Shown here: positions 7,479 through 11,379 of the stretch, piece after piece
How the letters are laid out: every line of letters starts with the position of its first letter
Numbering within the stretch: position 1 is the first letter of the stretch
Assembly (NCBI GenBank): GCA_964455095.1
Contig: CAYVUV010000320.1
Span: forward strand, 1 to 11,379
Direction of reading: 5' to 3'
Source: CAYVUV01 sp964455095
GTDB lineage: Bacteria; Desulfobacterota; Binatia; HRBIN30; CADEER01
DNA length: 11,379 nucleotides
Made by a program: the position numbers and the translations under genes
The notes under the pieces: generated by a model
The model's database searches: none
Seen by the model: the letters and a program-made list of their open reading frames with translations, nothing else
What the model was told of the DNA's origin: nothing

Positions 7479-7659
7479 GACCCCAACGGGGTCACATTCG
7501 ACAGCCCAGGGCAACGCCCTGGGTCGAGGTGAACCCCACATTCGAAAGCCCTGAAGGGGCGCAACTCGCGGCGTATTCCGCCCTTGCAGGGCTGCGAGTT
7601 AACGGCCCACGTACCCCAGGGCGTTGCCCTGGGCTGATGGATTTGACCCCTTCAGGGTC
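7479..7659. repeat. Mirrored multi-hairpin repeat element
   Basis: An about 181-base element that is an imperfect palindrome overall and contains smaller hairpins in mirror order. The outer hairpins are GACCCC/GGGGTC at 7479-7493 and GACCC/GGGTC at 7645-7659. Inside them are perfect 8-bp hairpins CCCAGGGC-AAC-GCCCTGGG at 7505-7523 and CCCAGGGC-GTT-GCCCTGGG at 7615-7633. Further inside are AGCCCTGAAGGGGCG-like arms, and then AACTCGC (7563-7569) pairing with GCGAGTT (7594-7600). It fills nearly the whole gap between the two paralogous glycosyltransferases and stops 12 bases before the second start codon. Its spurious translation (SPGQRPG, QGVALG) is a familiar repeat signature in bacterial genomes. 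In the transcript it could attenuate or protect the RNA; this is inference. Confidence 0.85.
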
Positions 7660-7671
7660 ACCGACTCCCCC

Positions 7672-8859
7672 ATGCTGACCGGTGCCGACGTCACCATCGT
7701 CGTGCTCAACTGGAATCGCGCCGCGGACACGGCGGCGTGTCTGGAGAGCCTGCAGGCCGCCGACCTCGGCGGGGCGTCGATCATGGTGGTCGACAACGGC
7801 TCGCGCGACGGGTCGGTCGAGATGGTGCGGGCGCGTTTTCCCGCCGTGCGCATCGTCGCGCTGGCGGAGAACCGCGGCTACGCCGGCGGCAACAACGCCG
7901 GCATCCAGGCCGCGCTCGACGCCGGCGCCAAAGCGGTGCTGTTGCTCAACAACGACGCGACGGTGGCGCCGGATTTTCTCATCTCGCTGCTGTGGGCGCT
8001 GGACGGCGAACCGCGCGCCGCGGCGGTGGCCAGCGCGATTCACCGCCGCGACCGGCCGGAGATGCTCGACGTCGCCTTCTCGGAGATCGACTTCCGCCAG
8101 CGCGAGGCGGTCAAGATCCGCGGCGTCAACGCGCTCCCCGGCGAGGGCTTCGGGGCGCGACGCGAGGTGGAGGTAGCGATCGGCTGCTGCCTGCTGCTGC
8201 GCGCGGAGGCGCTGCGCACCGTCGGCCTGTTCGACGAGGCGTATTTCGCCTACCACGAGGATGTCGACTGGTCGCTGCGCGCGCGCCGGGCAGGCTATGT
8301 CCTGTTGTATGAGCCGTTCTCGCGCGTCTTCCACCGCGGCTCGTCGAGCACGGCCGCGCTCGCGGCCGCGCCGGCGGCCGACACGCGCCTCGACCTGCCC
8401 GATCTGCCCAACGCCGAGCCGTTGCCGTGGAACCCCGTGCGCGCCTATCTCGGTGCGCGCAACCTGGTGCGCCTGCTGCGCGCCTACGCCACGCCCGCCG
8501 AACGCCTGGCGTTCGCCCGCGCCTGCCTCACCGAGATCCCGCTCGAGCTGCTCGCGGTGGTCAAGCAGCGCGAGGGCTGGCTGCGCCTCGGCCGCTGGGG
8601 CTACCGCGACTTCGCCTACCAGCACTTCATCGAACGCCACGCCGTCTTGCGGGCCCCGCGCCCGGGGCTGTGGGGCGCCGTCGAAAAAGTCGCCGCCGCG
8701 CTGGTGCTGGTACCGGTGGATCTGCTGTGGACCCTCCCCGCCGAGATCGCGCGTGCCCACCGGCTCGGGCGGCTCGCGGAGATGATCTCCTACCTGCGCG
8801 GCCTGTGGGACGGCTTGCTCGACCGGCCGCTGCCGTTGGAACGCTTGGGGCTGCGCTAG
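7672..8859 (+). CDS. Family-2 glycosyltransferase, paralogue of the preceding gene
   Basis: A 395-residue protein that begins almost directly with the GT-A fold (DVTIVVLNW from residue 6) and lacks the N-terminal domain of its upstream paralogue. It has VVDNGS around Asp41, ENRGYAGGNNAG, NND at 93-95, then VNALPGEGF and HEDVDW at 195-200. The C-terminal part aligns end to end with the paralogue, from PLPWNPVRAYLGARN to LWDGLLDRPLPL. Stretches of DNA are identical between the two, for example 40 bases at 6482-6521 and 7867-7906, so the pair arose by duplication, possibly kept alike by gene conversion. It likely adds a second sugar, or the same sugar at another position, of the same glycan. ATG 7672 is chosen because an earlier in-frame TTG lies inside the repeat element; there is no clear ribosome site. 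Confidence 0.9.
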   Translation: MLTGADVTIVVLNWNRAADTAACLESLQAADLGGASIMVVDNGSRDGSVEMVRARFPAVRIVALAENRGYAGGNNAGIQAALDAGAKAVLLLNNDATVAPDFLISLLWALDGEPRAAAVASAIHRRDRPEMLDVAFSEIDFRQREAVKIRGVNALPGEGFGARREVEVAIGCCLLLRAEALRTVGLFDEAYFAYHEDVDWSLRARRAGYVLLYEPFSRVFHRGSSSTAALAAAPAADTRLDLPDLPNAEPLPWNPVRAYLGARNLVRLLRAYATPAERLAFARACLTEIPLELLAVVKQREGWLRLGRWGYRDFAYQHFIERHAVLRAPRPGLWGAVEKVAAALVLVPVDLLWTLPAEIARAHRLGRLAEMISYLRGLWDGLLDRPLPLERLGLR

Positions 8860-8873
8860 CCGGCCGCGAAGAG

Positions 8874-8891
8874 GCCGCGCAGACGCGCGGC
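8874..8891. other. Perfect 7-bp stem-loop after glycosyltransferase 2
   Basis: GCCGCGC, loop AGAC, then GCGCGGC, just 15 bases after the stop codon at 8859. There is no T-run after it, so it may pause transcription or protect an mRNA end but is not a standard terminator. Confidence 0.45.
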
Positions 8892-8924
8892 GCTCCCGGG
8901 GTGCGGAAAGGCCGAATTGTATGC

Positions 8925-8938
8925 CACCGCGCGCGGTG
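8925..8938. other. 14-base perfect palindrome before methyltransferase 1
   Basis: CACCGCGCGCGGTG is a perfect palindrome 17 bases before ATG 8956. It could be a protein-binding site or chance in GC-rich DNA. If translation began at TTG 8917 instead, it would lie in coding sequence. Confidence 0.25.
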
Positions 8939-8955
8939 TTAGACGCGTTCGGCGT

Positions 8956-10215
8956 ATGAAGCCGCGGGACCTCGCGCAGCTCAAGGACGACCTGCTCAAC
9001 TTTCGCGCCGAGCTCGAGGAGCCGGGCGTGCGCGCCGAATTGGTCGCCACGGCCCTGCCGCGCCTGCTCGGCACCCTGGAGATGATCCCCGACGCCCTGG
9101 CCGGCGGCGACATCCTCGAGCTCGGCTCGAGTCCGTACTTCCTCAGCCTCTGCCTGCACCGCCTGTGCAGCGGCACGCTGCGCCACGGCAACTACTTCGG
9201 CACCGCCGACCAGCGCGGCGCCGACCGCCTGGTCAACCAGCGCACCGGTGAGACGGTGACCTTCGCCTACGAGCTGTTCAACATCGAGACCGACCCGTTC
9301 CCCTACCCGGACGCCAGCTTCGACGTCGTGGTCTTCTCCGAGCTCATCGAGCACCTCGGCGTCAACCCGGTGTGCACGCTGAGCGAGATTCACCGCGTCC
9401 TGCGCCCCGGCGGGGTGATGGTGGTGACCACGCCCAACAAGCTCTCGCTCGAGCGCTTTGCCACCTTCGCCCACGGCGGCAGCCAGATGGTCGATCGCTA
9501 CTCGCCGCTGTTCGGCTACGGCGCGCGCCACAACCGCGAGTACGGCGCCTACGAGCTGCGCGATCTGATCGAGCACTGCGGCTTTCCGGTCGAGGAGCTG
9601 GCGATGCGCGACCTGGTCGCGCTGCCGCTGCGCGAGCGGCTGCAGCGGGCGCTGTGGCGGCTGATGTTCTCGTGGTACTCCAACGCGCCGCGCGAGGAGC
9701 ACATCTTTCTGCGCGCGCGGCGCGGCGAGCGCTTTCGCTGGTACTTTCCGGTCGACCTGTTCGACAACATCCAGTTCTACGTGCTGGTGAAATACCCCTG
9801 GGTCGAGATGGGGTACAACGACAGCATCCAGTGCGGCGCCGGCTGGCATCCGCTCGAGCGCAGTGCCGACGGCGCGCGGCGCTGGATCAACGGCGACGAG
9901 GGCCAGGGCTTTCTCAAGACGCCGGCGGACGTGCAGACCTTCGGCATGGAAGTCTTCGCGCCGGCGCTGCCGGGCGCGGCCGACGCCGCAGCGCACGTCA
10001 TCGTCTGGGACCGCTGGCTCGGCCGCGTGCAGGCCCAGAACGTCTACGTCGACGCCCCGGTGCGCTTCGCCCGCGGCAGCTGGCAGCGCGTCGAGCTGCC
10101 GCTGCAGCGCTTCCCGCGCCCCGGCGACGAAGTCGAAGTGAAGATCGGCGTGCCGGGCGGCACCGCGCAGCCCGCCGTCGCCGTGCGCAAGTTCTGGTTC
10201 GCGGGGAAACCGTAG
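8956..10215 (+). CDS. Class I SAM methyltransferase with added C-terminal domain
   Basis: A 419-residue protein. The methyltransferase part covers about 1-230. Motif I is degenerate: ILELGSSPYF (Glu55, Gly57), in place of the common GxGxG. It is followed by FPYPDASFDVVVFSELIEHL (motif IV region, Phe122-Asp123 and Glu131-His132), then HRVLRPGGVMVVTTPN at 146-161. This is the type-11/type-12 methyltransferase pattern. After a linking region rich in aromatic residues, residues about 296-419 form a beta-rich domain (GW at 296-297, VFAP at 333-336, SWQ ending near 377, GDEVEV from 390) that matches the N-terminal domain of the glycosyltransferase at 5798. It likely methylates a sugar of the glycan or a lipid-linked intermediate. 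ATG 8956 is preferred over TTG 8917, which gives 13 more Arg-rich residues and crosses a palindrome. The gap before it is 96 bases. Confidence 0.85.
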   Translation: MKPRDLAQLKDDLLNFRAELEEPGVRAELVATALPRLLGTLEMIPDALAGGDILELGSSPYFLSLCLHRLCSGTLRHGNYFGTADQRGADRLVNQRTGETVTFAYELFNIETDPFPYPDASFDVVVFSELIEHLGVNPVCTLSEIHRVLRPGGVMVVTTPNKLSLERFATFAHGGSQMVDRYSPLFGYGARHNREYGAYELRDLIEHCGFPVEELAMRDLVALPLRERLQRALWRLMFSWYSNAPREEHIFLRARRGERFRWYFPVDLFDNIQFYVLVKYPWVEMGYNDSIQCGAGWHPLERSADGARRWINGDEGQGFLKTPADVQTFGMEVFAPALPGAADAAAHVIVWDRWLGRVQAQNVYVDAPVRFARGSWQRVELPLQRFPRPGDEVEVKIGVPGGTAQPAVAVRKFWFAGKP

Positions 10216-10242
10216 GTGTCTAAGTGTTCGTCGCTCCAGATA

Positions 10243-10330
10243 CCCCCCTTTGGCAAAGGGGGGCTAGGGGGGATTTTGAGCACGGGTCATGAGGACAAAT
10301 CCCCCTCGGTCCCCCTTTGCCAAAGGGGGA
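10243..10330. repeat. Mirrored pair of palindromic interspersed repeats, second family
   Basis: Arms 10243-10276 and 10297-10330 are near-perfect reverse complements around a spacer of about 20 bases. Each arm contains its own palindrome, CCCCCTTTGGCAAAGGGGG, followed by a GGGGGGATTT-type end. The layout is the same as at 52-171, but with TTTGGCAAA in place of the TTGGAAA core. It lies between the two methyltransferase genes, taking up about half of the 162-base gap. The long hairpin could reduce read-through into the last gene; there is no T-run. Confidence 0.85.
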
Positions 10331-10377
10331 AGTCGGAACCAATTCCCCTTCCCTGCGTTCCCTAGAACCCGCCCCCC

Positions 10378-11316
10378 ATGCCGTTCAAACAATTCGTCCG
10401 CGCCGAGATCGCGGCGGGCCTCGACGAGACATACCAGTTCGAAGACTGGGCCGCCGAGCAGCCGGGGCGCGCCTATTACGACGTGCACGTCTCGGTCATC
10501 GAGGCGCGCGAGCGCTGCGTGCCGACGCTGCGCCGCGTGCTCGCCGGCAGCGGCCTGCGCATTCTCGAATCGGGTTGCGGCACGGGGCGCTGGATGGCCT
10601 TCTTCGAGCGCCTCGGCCATCGCGCCTTTGGCGTCGACGACAGTCTCGGCCCGCTGCGGGTGGCGCGCGCGCACGACCCGGCCCTGCGCCTGGTGCGCGG
10701 CGACGCGCTGGCGAGCCCGTTCAAATCGCACCGCTTCGACGCCGTGTTCTCGTCGTACGTCGCCGAGCATTTCGAAGACGGGCCCGAGGCTCTGCTGCGC
10801 GAGCTCCACCGCGTGCTGGTTCCGGGTGGGCTGCTGCTGCTCATCGTGCCCTACAACAGCCTCTTTCGCCGCGTGTTCACGCACCGCGCGCTGCAGGCGT
10901 TCTACGCCTGGGCCCGCTGGCGCGATCGCCCGCTGGCCTTCACCGAATACCGCTACTCGCGGCGCGAGATCGACGGCTTTCTGGCGCGCACCGGCTTCGC
11001 GGTCGAGCATGTCGAGCCGGACGATTTCCGCCCGCCGTGGTCGAAAGGCATCTGCCTCGACCTCGGCCCCCTGGTGCTGCCGCGCGGCGCCGCCCCCGGC
11101 AGCTGGCAGCCCAACCGCTTCGGCCGCTGGCTCGCGCGCGCGTGCAACGCCCTCTCGCCATGGACGGCGGCCGCCGGGATCTTCTACGTCGCCCGCGCGA
11201 CGGGCGGGCCGCAGGATGGTCGAGGCCGCATCGGATCACCCCCACCTCAATCCTCCCCCGTCGAGGGGGAGGAAGCCGGAGGCGGAAATCCTCCCCCGTC
11301 GAGAGACTGTCGATAA
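10378..11316 (+). CDS. Class I SAM methyltransferase with repeat-encoded C-terminus
   Basis: A 312-residue protein with a canonical SAM-binding fold. Motif I is ILESGCGTGRW at 62-72. An acidic ribose-binding turn, GVDDS, lies at 85-89. DAVFSSYVAEHFED around His131 and HRVLVPGGLLLLIVPYN follow. This is a methyltransferase-11-type domain. A C-terminal part of about 110 residues, with YSRREIDGFLARTGF, is typical of small-molecule or sugar methyltransferases. Residues 286-312 are encoded by interspersed repeat DNA (SPPPQSSPVEGEEAGG and onward), so the native stop was probably lost and replaced by a repeat-borne TAA. The true folded end is near FYVARATGG. ATG 10378 follows a C-run, with no ribosome site. 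It is the last full gene of the plus-strand set. Confidence 0.88.
   Translation: MPFKQFVRAEIAAGLDETYQFEDWAAEQPGRAYYDVHVSVIEARERCVPTLRRVLAGSGLRILESGCGTGRWMAFFERLGHRAFGVDDSLGPLRVARAHDPALRLVRGDALASPFKSHRFDAVFSSYVAEHFEDGPEALLRELHRVLVPGGLLLLIVPYNSLFRRVFTHRALQAFYAWARWRDRPLAFTEYRYSRREIDGFLARTGFAVEHVEPDDFRPPWSKGICLDLGPLVLPRGAAPGSWQPNRFGRWLARACNALSPWTAAAGIFYVARATGGPQDGRGRIGSPPPQSSPVEGEEAGGGNPPPSRDCR
11233..11315 (+). repeat. Interspersed repeat, CCTCCCCCGTCGAGG family, two units
   Basis: The first unit (11233-11272) holds a perfect 8-bp hairpin CCTCCCCC-GTCGA-GGGGGAGG at 11252-11272. A second partial unit, ending CCCCCGTCGAGAGACTGTCGAT, lies at about 11288-11314. Both match copies at 5415-5462 and 5724-5763, some 5.5 kb away. 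The repeat is read through as the last 27 codons of the methyltransferase gene and provides the stop. Confidence 0.82.
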
Positions 11317-11379
11317 ATAGTCCGCCGAGCAGGATGGAAGACGAAAGCCTGAGCTAGGCGCCATGGACTGCGTCCACGA
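11317..11379 (+). other. Right edge, possible start of a further gene
   Basis: After the repeat, 63 bases remain. An ATG at 11363 opens a frame (MDCVH) that runs off the window, but it is too short to judge and has no clear ribosome site. Nothing else is seen here. Confidence 0.15.

Noticed and set aside
7479..7659. Possible intrinsic terminator or riboswitch
   Set aside because: There are several hairpins but no T-run and no recognisable aptamer class; mirror order fits a repeat element better.
8917..8955. TTG start for methyltransferase 1
   Set aside because: It would add 13 Arg-rich residues across a perfect palindrome; the ATG at 8956 gives a normal N-terminus.

Overview
The window is high-GC DNA (by eye about two thirds or more G+C) from a Gram-negative-type bacterium. 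The genes and the many GC-rich palindromic intergenic repeats would fit an uncultured, large-genome lineage such as a deltaproteobacterium or Binatota-like group. No rRNA, tRNA or taxonomic marker is present, so this assignment is a guess.

Two divergent gene sets make up the window. On the minus strand, reading leftward from 5216, are an AlgI-like membrane-bound O-acyltransferase (MBOAT), an SGNH-fold (AlgX/AlgJ/DltD-like) partner 9 bases after it, and, after a 110-base gap, a large membrane protein with a spermidine-synthase-like Rossmann domain between two membrane blocks. On the plus strand from 5798 are two paralogous family-2 glycosyltransferases and two class I SAM-dependent methyltransferases. 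The first glycosyltransferase carries an extra N-terminal domain and the first methyltransferase an extra C-terminal domain; these two extra domains look homologous.

The plausible joint job is building and decorating a surface glycan: sugar addition by the glycosyltransferases, O-acylation by the MBOAT/SGNH pair and methylation by the methyltransferases. No polymerase, flippase or sugar-nucleotide synthesis gene lies in the window, so the glycan cannot be named.

The most striking feature outside the genes is the repeat content. Most of the longer gene gaps hold palindromic repeats of different families: a mirrored pair at 52-171, a 580-base mosaic between the divergent operons (5217-5797), a mirrored multi-hairpin element between the two glycosyltransferases (7479-7659), a mirrored pair before the last methyltransferase (10243-10330), and repeats running over the last codons of that gene (11233-11315). 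Two genes, at opposite ends of the window, take their final codons and stop from repeat sequence. No CRISPR array, insertion-sequence transposase, phage gene or recognisable defence system was seen.
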